64,000 nucleotides of DNA from Frankia sp. R82 (GTDB lineage Bacteria > Actinomycetota > Actinomycetes > Frankiales > Frankiaceae). Below the pieces are notes generated by a model. That model did no database searches. It was not told where the DNA came from and saw nothing but the letters and a program-made list of their open reading frames with translations. Both the position numbers and the translations under genes were made by a program. Positions 16,301-24,439 of this stretch are shown in pieces; the first letter of the stretch is position 1, and each line of letters starts with the position of its first letter. The stretch spans positions 19,785 to 83,784 of the forward strand of contig NZ_JAMQQG010000001.1 of NCBI RefSeq assembly GCF_023716925.1, written 5' to 3'.

Positions 16301-19300
16301 CGCCTCTCATGAATGATCACGCCGCAGGCAGGATCATCACGTTCTATTCCTACAAGGGTGGCACGGGCCGGTCGATGGCACTGGCGAATGTGGCCTGGTT
16401 GCTTGCCATGGCCCGCCAGCGGGTCCTGGCCGTCGACTGGGACCTGGAGGCACCGGGCCTGCATCGGTACTTCCATCCGTTCCATCACGACCCGGAGCTG
16501 CGGTCGACGCGTGGCATCATGGACATGATCTGGGATTTCACCGCCATGGTGATGTCGCCGGAGTCCGACGGGGACACCGACTGGTTCGACCGGATGACTT
16601 CGATCGCACCGTACGCCGTTTCGCTGGACTGGCCCTTTCCCGGAGATGGCACCATCGACCTGGTCTGCTCCGGCCGCCATGATGCCACCTACTCCCGCAA
16701 ACTGAGTTCCTTCGACTGGGACAACTTCTATGAGTCACACAACGGTGCCGACTTTATCGACGCCCTGGGCGAGAACATGCGGTCGTCCTACGACTGGATC
16801 CTCATCGACAGCCGGACGGGGCTGAGCGACACAGCCGGAATCTGTACGGTCGGGCTGCCGGACACGGTGGTCAACTGTTTCACCCTCAACACCCAGAGCA
16901 TCGAGGGAGCAGCTGCCGTCGCGCGATCGATCGAGGCGCAGAAAAAGATTCGCCGGATCGCCCTGCTACCCGTCCCCATGCGTGTGGAGGACGGGGAACA
17001 GAAGAAGCTCGAGCTCGGTCGAGACCTGGCACGTGCAACATTCGACCAGTATCTTCACGATCTCAGCGGTGCGGAGAAGGATCGCTACTGGGGAGATGTC
17101 GAGGTTCCCTACAAACCGTTTTACGCCTACGAGGAGATACTGGCGGTCTTCGGTGACCGACCGTTCCAGGAAGGCACCCTGCTGGCCGCCTACGAGCGGC
17201 TCACCACCTACCTCACCGACCGGGAGATCCACACGTTCCGCCCGATGGAGGAACGGGTGCGCCGGCGCGCGCTCGCCGTCTTCGAGCGCACGGTGGCTCC
17301 GATCCCAACCGAGATCGTGGTCAGCCACGTTGCGAGCGACCGGAGCTGGGCGGACTGGATCTCGGTTGAGCTGACCGGCGTTGGCTTCGCCGTCAGTCTG
17401 GAGCAGGTCAGCGACCTCGGTCAGTCCCTGGATCCGGCGCTGGTTTATCTCCCCGATCGGGGATTCGACCTCCTCGGCGACGGCGACGATGCTGGCACGC
17501 CCGCGCCCACCGGCCCCATCCGGATGTTTCGCACAGTGGCGCTGGTCTCGTCCGCCTACCTGGCCACCGAGGCCGCGCGGAAGCGGTGGCGTGCGGCCGT
17601 CTCCGATGACCCGGACGGGCTGGGGGGCCCGCTGCTGCCGGTGCGCATTGAGGATTTCCAGCTTCCGGCCGAGTTCGCCGGCCGTGCCTACACCGACCTC
17701 GTGGGCCTCGATGAGGGGCCGGCCCGCCAGACGCTACTGGCCCGCGCAGGCCGGCCGCTGCGGCCCGCAGCCCGACTTTCCCCGCGCGCCACCGACGCGG
17801 GTGCCGTTCGCTTTCCTGGCTCGCCGCCCCAGGTCTGGCGCGGGGTGCCGGAACGTAATCCCAGCTTCATCGGCCGGGAGGCCCTGTTGCTGCGGCTGCG
17901 GGACCGTTACCTCGGCGCCGATGGCCGGCCGGCCAACGTCCAGGTGCTGCAGGGGCTCGCGGGCGTCGGGAAGACCCAGCTCGCGGTGGAGTACGTCTTC
18001 CGGTTCGGCGCATCCTACGATCTGGTGTGCTGGATCGGCTGCGACCAGGTCGACCTGGTCCGCAGCAGCCTCACCCGGCTGGCCACTGACCTGCGCCTGC
18101 CCGAGCAGGCGGACCGGGAGATGTCGGACGAGGTGATCAACGCCCTGCGTCGCGGCGAGCCGTTCCGGCGCTGGCTGCTTATCTTCGACAACGCCGACGC
18201 CCCGGACGACGTGACCGCCCTGATTCCGCCTGGCCCGGGACATGTTCTGGTCACCTCGCGCAACCAGCGCTGGCGAGGCCGCTACGAGCAGGTCGAGGTC
18301 GGGATGTTCAGCCGCGAGGAGAGCATCACGCTGCTGCAACGTCGGGCGCCGGCCCTTACGTCGGAGGTGGCGACGCAGCTCGCGGAGGCGTTGGGTGACC
18401 TGCCGCTGGCCCTCGAACACGCAGGTGCCTGGCATGCGGAAACGGGTATGGCGCCGGAGCGCTATCTGGAACTGCTGCACGACAGCCCCCGCCCGCTGTT
18501 GCTCGAAGGCGAGATCCCGACCTACTCCGGCCCTGTGGCCACCACCTGGCTGCTGTCCATGGACCGACTGCGCAGCCAGCTCCCGATGGCGGCCCGCCTG
18601 GCCGAGCTGTGCGCTTTCTTCGGGCCGGATCCAATCAGCCTCGAGCTTTTCAACGGAGAGGGCCTGGAGCTGCTGGCCGACCCCGTCGATGAGGAGTTCC
18701 GTGATCCTCTGGTGCTGAGCGCCGCGGTCCGTCAGATCAGCGAGCACGCGCTGGTGCACATCGATCACCGTAACCAGCGCCTGGCCATGCACCGGCTGGT
18801 CCAAGCGGTGATCCGAGATAGTCTACCGCTCGACCGGCGGGAGCAGGTCCGCCATCGGGTCCACGCACTGCTGGCCGCGGCCGATCCCGGCGAGTCCCGA
18901 CTGCCGGAGAACTGGCCGCGCCATGCCATGATCAGGCCGCATCTGGTGCCTTCCGGCGCCGTCCGATGCACGCATCGACGGGTGGCCACCCTGGTCATTC
19001 ACCAGGTCCAGTGGCTCTACGAGCAGCGTGACCACACCGGTTGCCAGAGCCTCGCGAGCACCACTCTCGACATCTGGCAAGGTCTGTTCGGGGACAATGA
19101 CGAGCGGACTCTGACCCTCGCTCTCGATCTCGCCGACAGCCTCCGTGCCCAGGGTTTCGCGGAGCGCGCCCGGGGGCTTGACCAACCCGCGTTCGACCGG
19201 CTCTCCCGGATCTTCGGCAGCAATCACCAGCTGACCCTGCGTGCGGGCCGGGCCCTGGGCGGAGATCTCAGGGGTCTCGGCGAATATCAGGAGGCACTGC

Positions 19301-20301
19301 GGCAGGACGAGAACACATATGCCCGATACCGGGATGTCGGCAGCCTCGACGACCAGGGCGCCATCATGCTCGCCAACAACATCGCGGTGTCCCTGCGGCT
19401 GACCGGCGAGTTCCGCCTCGCGCTGGAGATTGGAGAGGATGTTTACACCAGGCAACGACGGACGGTGGGCGAAAACGCGATCTACGCACTCCAGAGCGCC
19501 GACAGCCACGCCCGAGATCTGCGAGAGTGCGGTCGCTACCGAGAATCGGTGGATTTGCTGCTGGACACCCTCACCCGTTGCCGACGTGTGCTCGGCGATA
19601 ATCATCCTGACACTCTTCGTTCACTGCGGAACTACGCCACCTCGCTGCGCCGGGCCGGCCAGCTACGCGCCGCCTGGCACACTTCCCAGGAAGCACTGCA
19701 AAAGTTCCAGGCTCTGGTCGGCGAGAACAGCTCGGAGAGCATCGCCGCCGCCATCGGTCTCGTCAACGACCTGTGCCTCACCGGTGATCCGGTCGGTGCC
19801 CGCCGGTTGGCGGAAAAAACCCACCGACGAGCCAAGCGACGCCTGGGCGCGGACAGCCTCTACACCCACGCCGCCGCGAACGCGTTGATGGTGGCCACCC
19901 GAGGCTCGGGCGAGCCGACCGCGGCCGCCGCCGTGGGCGAGCCGACTGTTGCCCGGCTGCGCGCGCTACTACCGGACGGACACCCCTTTTCGTCCTATTG
20001 TGCAGCGAACCTGGCGAACTGCCGCTACGACGCGGACGAGGCCGCCGTTGCCCGTACGCTGGACGAAGAGGCTGCGGCACGGCTGCGGGACCGGCTGGGC
20101 GATGATCACCCCAATACACTGCTGGTCAACGCCAATCTGGCAGTGGATCTGGCTGCCACAGGTGAGCCCGGCACGGCCGAGACTCTGCGTACCAGCGTGC
20201 TGGCTTCGCTCGCCGAGTCGATCGGCGCCGACCATCCGCTTGTGGGAGCCGTCGGCCGCGGCGAACGCGTAGATCTGGAAATCGACCCGCCGCCGCCCTG
20301 A
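16297..20301 (+). CDS. fxsT: FxsT: MinD-like ATPase + TIR-like + NB-ARC + TPR protein
   Basis: A 1334-residue multi-domain protein. Residues about 10-330 are a ParA/MinD-type ATPase with deviant Walker A FYSYKGGTGRSMALANVAWL and VLAVDWDLEAPGL. About 336-484 is a TIR-like module (TEIVVSHVASDRSWADWI, LVSSAYLATEAARKRW). About 510-800 is NB-ARC: VPERNPSFIGRE, P-loop GLAGVGKT near 553, Walker B LLIFDNAD near 626, VLVTSRNQRW, GDLPLALEHAGA. From about 900 onward are TPR units (LGDNHPDTLRSLRNYATSL). It ends RGERVDLEIDPPPP. This is the full-length architecture of the FxSxx-system TPR family. GTG at 16297 overlaps the fxsC stop and has GAAGGG 5 bases upstream. It likely acts with FxsC as an NTP-controlled signalling unit, an inference from domains. 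Confidence 0.9.
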   Translation: MTPLMNDHAAGRIITFYSYKGGTGRSMALANVAWLLAMARQRVLAVDWDLEAPGLHRYFHPFHHDPELRSTRGIMDMIWDFTAMVMSPESDGDTDWFDRMTSIAPYAVSLDWPFPGDGTIDLVCSGRHDATYSRKLSSFDWDNFYESHNGADFIDALGENMRSSYDWILIDSRTGLSDTAGICTVGLPDTVVNCFTLNTQSIEGAAAVARSIEAQKKIRRIALLPVPMRVEDGEQKKLELGRDLARATFDQYLHDLSGAEKDRYWGDVEVPYKPFYAYEEILAVFGDRPFQEGTLLAAYERLTTYLTDREIHTFRPMEERVRRRALAVFERTVAPIPTEIVVSHVASDRSWADWISVELTGVGFAVSLEQVSDLGQSLDPALVYLPDRGFDLLGDGDDAGTPAPTGPIRMFRTVALVSSAYLATEAARKRWRAAVSDDPDGLGGPLLPVRIEDFQLPAEFAGRAYTDLVGLDEGPARQTLLARAGRPLRPAARLSPRATDAGAVRFPGSPPQVWRGVPERNPSFIGREALLLRLRDRYLGADGRPANVQVLQGLAGVGKTQLAVEYVFRFGASYDLVCWIGCDQVDLVRSSLTRLATDLRLPEQADREMSDEVINALRRGEPFRRWLLIFDNADAPDDVTALIPPGPGHVLVTSRNQRWRGRYEQVEVGMFSREESITLLQRRAPALTSEVATQLAEALGDLPLALEHAGAWHAETGMAPERYLELLHDSPRPLLLEGEIPTYSGPVATTWLLSMDRLRSQLPMAARLAELCAFFGPDPISLELFNGEGLELLADPVDEEFRDPLVLSAAVRQISEHALVHIDHRNQRLAMHRLVQAVIRDSLPLDRREQVRHRVHALLAAADPGESRLPENWPRHAMIRPHLVPSGAVRCTHRRVATLVIHQVQWLYEQRDHTGCQSLASTTLDIWQGLFGDNDERTLTLALDLADSLRAQGFAERARGLDQPAFDRLSRIFGSNHQLTLRAGRALGGDLRGLGEYQEALRQDENTYARYRDVGSLDDQGAIMLANNIAVSLRLTGEFRLALEIGEDVYTRQRRTVGENAIYALQSADSHARDLRECGRYRESVDLLLDTLTRCRRVLGDNHPDTLRSLRNYATSLRRAGQLRAAWHTSQEALQKFQALVGENSSESIAAAIGLVNDLCLTGDPVGARRLAEKTHRRAKRRLGADSLYTHAAANALMVATRGSGEPTAAAAVGEPTVARLRALLPDGHPFSSYCAANLANCRYDADEAAVARTLDEEAAARLRDRLGDDHPNTLLVNANLAVDLAATGEPGTAETLRTSVLASLAESIGADHPLVGAVGRGERVDLEIDPPPP

Positions 20302-20326
20302 TCCGCCCAGCCAGCCGACGTCTCAC

Positions 20327-20349
20327 CGCCGACGGCATCTCGGTCGGCG
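20327..20349. terminator. Hairpin between fxsT and the convergent second precursor
   Basis: CGCCGAC (20327-20333) pairs perfectly with GTCGGCG (20343-20349) across a 9-nt loop. It sits in the 53-bp gap between convergent genes and is a plausible bidirectional terminator, without a T-tract. Confidence 0.45.
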
Positions 20350-20354
20350 ACGCG

Positions 20355-20540
20355 TCAGGACAGCTCGGGGGCGATGCGGGACATGAATCCCGCAGCGGGC
20401 GTGGCCGGATTTTCCGCGTCTCTCTCCACTCGCAGGACGGCTCGGGCCAGCGCCGCGTTCGACAACGTGTCGAGGGTGGCGAGACCGACGTTGGATAGAT
20501 CGGGCAACCCCGTCTCGATCTCGTCCGGCCAGCCGACCAT
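20355..20540 (-). CDS. Second FxsA-like RiPP precursor peptide
   Basis: A 61-residue peptide whose body matches the FxsA pattern better than the first copy: a short N-terminus, LPDLSNVGLATLDTLSNAAL, ALARAVLRVERDAENP, then a C-terminus AAGFMSRIAPELS. It shares GFxSRI with the first peptide and, like it, has extra residues (APELS) after the expected end. ATG at 20540 is preceded by a G-rich stretch (GGGGGCGGGCGG) of moderate SD quality. It is convergent with fxsT and separated by 140 bp from the racemase gene upstream. The maturase at 12736-13992 is the only radical SAM gene in the window and could act in trans. It may have its own promoter in 20541-20680. Confidence 0.75.
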   Translation of the reverse strand: MVGWPDEIETGLPDLSNVGLATLDTLSNAALARAVLRVERDAENPATPAAGFMSRIAPELS

Positions 20541-20680
20541 GCGTCCGCCCGCCCCCGTTCCTACCTGTTCTGACCGCACACTGACATATGCAGCGTACGG
20601 CCACTGCTCGCACCCATCTGGAGGTGGCCCGACCGCCAGCCCAAATTTCTGCGGCACGACGTCACCGAACCAGTGGCCGG

Positions 20681-21409
20681 TCACTGTTCGAAGCCGCATA
20701 GCAGGCCGGTGTAGGCCTTGACCGGAGGTGGAGCGTACTCCCCGCGACGACTTGTGTGCAGACCGAGAGCGGCGAGTCCGGTGACCATCGCGGTGGCGGT
20801 CGAGACGCCATCGATCACGGGGAGACCAAGGTCTGCGGACAACAGGGTGCATAGATTAGCCATACCGGCACAGCCCAGGACAATGACATCGGCGCCGTCG
20901 TCGTCACGGGCCGCGCGGCACTCGGCGAGGATGCGGTCCGGCGCGCACGGCTTTGCCTCCAAGTCAAGGACTGGGATTTCGCAGGCTCGCACGCTGACGC
21001 AGGTGGATCGCAGGCCGTAACGATCGACGAGCTCGCGTGCGCGTCCGCGGGTGCGGTCCAGCGTGGTGACGACGCTGAATGCCCGGCCGAGGATGGACGC
21101 GGCCCGCATCGCCGCCTCGGCGATGCCGAGCACCGGGCCGGTGGCGAGTTCACGGGCGGCGTCGACACCCGGATCACCGAAGCAGGCAATCACGTAGCCG
21201 GCGGCGCCAGCGGCCTCCCCCGCGGCGATCTCGCTGAGGATGCCCGGGACGCTGAGGGCCTCGTCATAATGGCTCTCAATGGAGGCCGGGCCCATCGCCG
21301 GGGTGACGGCCTCGACCTGCACGCCTGGTCCGGCGGCGAGGCAGGCCGATTCGCCGATCAGCTTGGTCATGGCCTGAGTGGTGTTCGGATTGATGACCCG
21401 GATGAGCAT
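20681..21409 (-). CDS. Aspartate/glutamate/hydantoin racemase family protein
   Basis: A 242-residue two-lobed racemase-type enzyme. RVINPNTTQAMTKLIGESA is the N-terminal signature of hydantoin racemases. The two catalytic cysteines are visible in YVIACFGDPGVDAARE and VIVLGCAGMANL. The family interconverts enantiomers of 5-substituted hydantoins or, in allantoin pathways, of allantoin. It follows the NCS1 permease by 130 bases on the same strand and probably shares its transcript, suggesting uptake and racemisation of a hydantoin- or allantoin-like compound. The matching hydrolase is not in the window. No clear SD precedes the ATG. Confidence 0.85.
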   Translation of the reverse strand: MLIRVINPNTTQAMTKLIGESACLAAGPGVQVEAVTPAMGPASIESHYDEALSVPGILSEIAAGEAAGAAGYVIACFGDPGVDAARELATGPVLGIAEAAMRAASILGRAFSVVTTLDRTRGRARELVDRYGLRSTCVSVRACEIPVLDLEAKPCAPDRILAECRAARDDDGADVIVLGCAGMANLCTLLSADLGLPVIDGVSTATAMVTGLAALGLHTSRRGEYAPPPVKAYTGLLCGFEQ

Positions 21410-21539
21410 GACGCGACGACCGTCCAGGAGAAGTCCGAAAGAAAGCAGAAGGTGGTCCAGAGAACGGGTCCGGCGCCATGGGCCACAGCCGCATGACGCC
21501 GGACGGGGCGGAGGAACACAGCCAGCGTGTTGTCTGCCG

Positions 21540-23138
21540 TCAACGGGTCGCGGTCTGCGGGGGGGACTGTGGGGCGCGGGGGCTGGGCACCGGGGTGGGC
21601 AGGGAGCGGGCGGTGATCGGGGAGCGGCGGGCGAGCAGGAAGTAGACGCCGAGGCCGAGACCCATGCCGATGAACCAGCTGTACTGGGCGGCGGTGTTGA
21701 TCCAGGAGATGGCCGACCCGGGGATCACGACGGTGAGCATCGCGATGACCGCGCCGACGACCGTGGCGATGACCGCCGGCGGGTTGACACCCTTGTGGTA
21801 CCAGTAGGTGCCGCGTTCGGACATGGTGAACAGGTCGTCCACGACGAGGGTCTGGCGGCGGATCAGGTAGAAGTCGGCGATCAGCACGCCGAACAGCGGG
21901 CCGATGAACGCGCCCAGCGTTTCCAGGGTGTAGCGGATGACGTCCGGGTTGTTGTAGAGGTTCCACGGAGTGATGAGCACGGAGCAGACCGCGGCGATCA
22001 TTCCACCGGCCCGCCAGCTGATGCGCTGCGGGCTGACGTTGGAGAAGTCGAACGCCGGGGAGATGAAGTTCGCGACGATGTTGATGCCGATGGTGGCGGT
22101 GGTGAAGGTGAGGGCGCCGAGGACGATGGCGAACGTGCTGTCGATCCGGGCGACGGTCTGGACCGGATCGGTGATGAGCTCACCGAAGACCGGAATCGTC
22201 AGCGAGGAGGTGAGCACGACCAGCAGCGAGAACACCAGGAAGTTCACCGGAAGGCCGAGCAGGTTGCCGCGCCGGACGGCGCCGAAGTCCTTTCCGTACC
22301 GGGCGAAGTCGCCGAAGTTGAGCATCGGCCCGGAAAAATAGGAGACGACGAGCGCGATCGCGCCGAGCATGATCGAGATGGTGGAGCCGCCGTGGTGCTC
22401 GCCACCGAGGTTGAGGCTCATCGCGCCCCAGCCGGCCTTGTAGATGAGGTAGCCGGTGAGCGCGAACATGACGACGTAGACGGCCGGGCCGCAGAAGTCG
22501 ATGAAACGGCGGATCGTCTCCATACCCGTCCAGAACACCGCGGCCTGCAGGATCCACAGGGCGGTGAAGCTGCACCAGCCGAGCAGCGGCAGGCCCAGGA
22601 AGCCGTACTGGTGGACGTCGGCGTAGGGGGTGAGGCCGTGGAACAGCTTGAGCAGGACGACGTCCAGCGCCGCCGAGGCCAGATAGGTCTGGATGCCGTA
22701 CCAGGCCACCGCGATCAGACCACGGATGATCGCCGGTACGTTGGCGCCGAGCACACCGAAGGACGCGCGGCAGACCACGGGATAGGGCACCGCGCCCTGC
22801 TGGCTCGGCCGGGCCACGAGATTGCAGAAGAAATAGACGATGGTGATGCCGACGAGCAGCGCGACCAGCACCTGCCAACTGGTCAGCCCGAGTGCGAACA
22901 GGCTGCCGGCGGTGACGTATCCGCCGACGCTGTGTACATCGGACATCCAGAAGGCGAAGATGTTGTAGGAGGACCAGGTCTGCCTGGGCAGCGGGGCGAG
23001 GTCCTCATTGGCGAGACGAGGGTCGTAACCTGGCTTCACCGCACTTGACCCGATCTGCTGATCAGTGGTCCCGACCAGGTTGTCACGGCCCGTCGGCAAA
23101 GCCCCTGGCGGGGCCGTGGTCGTATTGGTCTCGTTCAT
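21540..23138 (-). CDS. NCS1 family nucleobase/allantoin/hydantoin:cation symporter
   Basis: A 532-residue membrane transporter with about twelve hydrophobic segments. NIFAFWMSDVHSVGGYVTAG near residue 70 corresponds to the conserved first transmembrane region of NCS1 symporters, and AWYGIQTYLASAAL and the region around NLYNNPDVIRYTLETLGAFIG fit later ones. NCS1 proteins import purines, pyrimidines, allantoin or hydantoins with Na+ or H+. ATG at 23138 is supported by GAGGGAG 5-6 bases upstream. Upstream on the same strand is a GntR regulator and between them a perfect inverted repeat (23304-23324). Substrate is inferred from the racemase neighbour. Confidence 0.9.
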   Translation of the reverse strand: MNETNTTTAPPGALPTGRDNLVGTTDQQIGSSAVKPGYDPRLANEDLAPLPRQTWSSYNIFAFWMSDVHSVGGYVTAGSLFALGLTSWQVLVALLVGITIVYFFCNLVARPSQQGAVPYPVVCRASFGVLGANVPAIIRGLIAVAWYGIQTYLASAALDVVLLKLFHGLTPYADVHQYGFLGLPLLGWCSFTALWILQAAVFWTGMETIRRFIDFCGPAVYVVMFALTGYLIYKAGWGAMSLNLGGEHHGGSTISIMLGAIALVVSYFSGPMLNFGDFARYGKDFGAVRRGNLLGLPVNFLVFSLLVVLTSSLTIPVFGELITDPVQTVARIDSTFAIVLGALTFTTATIGINIVANFISPAFDFSNVSPQRISWRAGGMIAAVCSVLITPWNLYNNPDVIRYTLETLGAFIGPLFGVLIADFYLIRRQTLVVDDLFTMSERGTYWYHKGVNPPAVIATVVGAVIAMLTVVIPGSAISWINTAAQYSWFIGMGLGLGVYFLLARRSPITARSLPTPVPSPRAPQSPPQTATR

Positions 23139-23303
23139 TGTTTCTCCCTCGGACGGCTGCTCGGTCCACGCGGGTGATCGGGCGTATGTTGACGCGCGAC
23201 GGGTCGCCGGAAGCGCGGCCCGCTTCGGCGTCAGACCGCTCCGGTCACGGCGAGGTGAATCCACCGGCCGGCCTCTGTTGAGAGACAGTAGGGTGGCGAT
23301 GTT

Positions 23304-23324
23304 TCTGTCGAATGACACGACAGA
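23304..23324. promoter_or_regulatory. Perfect inverted repeat, candidate GntR operator
   Basis: TCTGTCG (23304-23310) and CGACAGA (23318-23324) form perfect 7-bp arms around a 7-nt spacer, 166 bp upstream of the NCS1 start and downstream of the GntR gene. Position suits control of the permease-racemase unit by that regulator; binding is not shown. Confidence 0.4.
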
Positions 23325-23403
23325 TATATCCGTGGGCTACCGACCGAAGCACCGTTGCTCCGTGCTGTGCTGATCGGTGCTCCGTCTGATCGGCGCTCCG
23401 TCC

Positions 23404-23435
23404 GGTCAGGACAGCAGCCGGTCAGGACAGCAGCC
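23404..23435. repeat. 16-bp tandem repeat, 2 copies
   Basis: GGTCAGGACAGCAGCC is perfectly repeated at 23404-23419 and 23420-23435, with a further partial copy running into the GntR stop codon at 23438. Confidence 0.9.
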
Positions 23436-23437
23436 GG

Positions 23438-24127
23438 TCAGGGGGTGGGTCCACCGGGAAGGGAGGCCTGCAGACGGGCGTGGTGCAGGCGGGAGATCTC
23501 CAGCAGGGCGTGTGCATCGCGGGCCTGGAAGGCGGCGAGCATCCGCTCGTGGTCGTCGTTGAGCGCGGTGACGACCTCCCGCGGCGCGTGGTCCATCGGC
23601 CGCGCGGGCTCTGTCATGTTCCAGGCCGATTCGTACATGCGCGCCAGGCGTGGCATGCCGCCGGCGTTGACGAGCGCTAGGTGAAACCGTCGACTCTGGC
23701 GATGGTGCCCGCGGGAGTCGCCGGCCTCGATCGCCGCCGCGGTGGCGACGTGCGCTGCCAGCACCCGTTCGTCGTCCGCGGTCGTGGCCCGGAGTACGGC
23801 CGCCGCCAGGGCCGAGGCCTCCAGCGCCTCCCGCACCAGGTAGAACTCGCGCAGCTCGGCGGGGGTCGGCGCCGCCACCGTGTAGCCGGCGCGAGCCCGG
23901 TGCTCGACGAGCCCCTCACCGACCAGGCTCATCAGCGCCTCCCGGACCGGAATCCGGCTGACCTGGTAGTGCGCGGCGACCTCGTCGACCGGGATGGGCA
24001 GGCCCGGACCGGCCGCGCCGTCGAGGATGACCCGCTTGAGCTCGCCGAGGATGGCCTCGCGCGCCGATCCGTCCCAGCTGGTGGACAGGGTTGCGACCCA
24101 GGTCGCCGGTGGCCGGGGGACTCGCAT
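23438..24127 (-). CDS. GntR family transcriptional regulator, FadR/FCD subfamily
   Basis: A 229-residue regulator. The N-terminal winged helix-turn-helix reads VDEVAAHYQVSRIPVREALM, the usual GntR recognition pattern, followed by SLVGEGLVEHRARAGYTVA. The C-terminal all-helical FCD effector domain (about residues 90-220) includes LREFYLVREALEASALAAA, FHLALVNAGGMPRL and DDHERMLAAF, where metal or effector ligands normally sit. ATG at 24127 has GGAGGG 4 bases upstream. Gene order GntR-NCS1-racemase on one strand suggests it controls uptake and use of a hydantoin- or allantoin-like compound. Effector unknown. Confidence 0.9.
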   Translation of the reverse strand: MRVPRPPATWVATLSTSWDGSAREAILGELKRVILDGAAGPGLPIPVDEVAAHYQVSRIPVREALMSLVGEGLVEHRARAGYTVAAPTPAELREFYLVREALEASALAAAVLRATTADDERVLAAHVATAAAIEAGDSRGHHRQSRRFHLALVNAGGMPRLARMYESAWNMTEPARPMDHAPREVVTALNDDHERMLAAFQARDAHALLEISRLHHARLQASLPGGPTP

Positions 24128-24439
24128 CGCACCCTCCGTGGACGGGTCCGGCGAGGCGGGCTGCGGGCCGGATCTGCAGCGGACGTCCGGGACTGTAGCC
24201 CTGCACTGTTTCGTCCGATCCGCCGCCAGATCACGTTTGCGGACCAGGCCGCCCACGCCCCGCACGGGCCATACCGGACCAGATGCGCGGTCATGACTGT
24301 GAGCCGGACACAATGGTCGTCAACGGCAGCCCACCGTCGCAGCGCCAAACCACCGACCCGCCGTCCCTCGGAACTTCCGAACCACCGAACTCCTGAACCA
24401 CAGAACTTCCGAACCGCCGGAGAGAGGAGATGGCCGCCT
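24128..24439. other. Divergent intergenic region with 16-bp tandem repeat
   Basis: This 312-bp gap between the divergent GntR and kinase genes contains the three-copy repeat at 24371-24418 just ahead of the kinase ribosome site. No further element is evident. Confidence 0.5.
24371..24418. repeat. 16-bp tandem repeat, 3 copies
   Basis: GAACTTCCGAACCACC (24371-24386), GAACTCCTGAACCACA (24387-24402) and GAACTTCCGAACCGCC (24403-24418) are head-to-tail with 2-4 mismatches. They end about 20 bases before the kinase start. Confidence 0.9.

Noticed and set aside
21378..23048. 556-codon open frame antisense to the NCS1 permease
   Set aside because: Charged repetitive translation without family features, opposite a clear 12-helix transporter.
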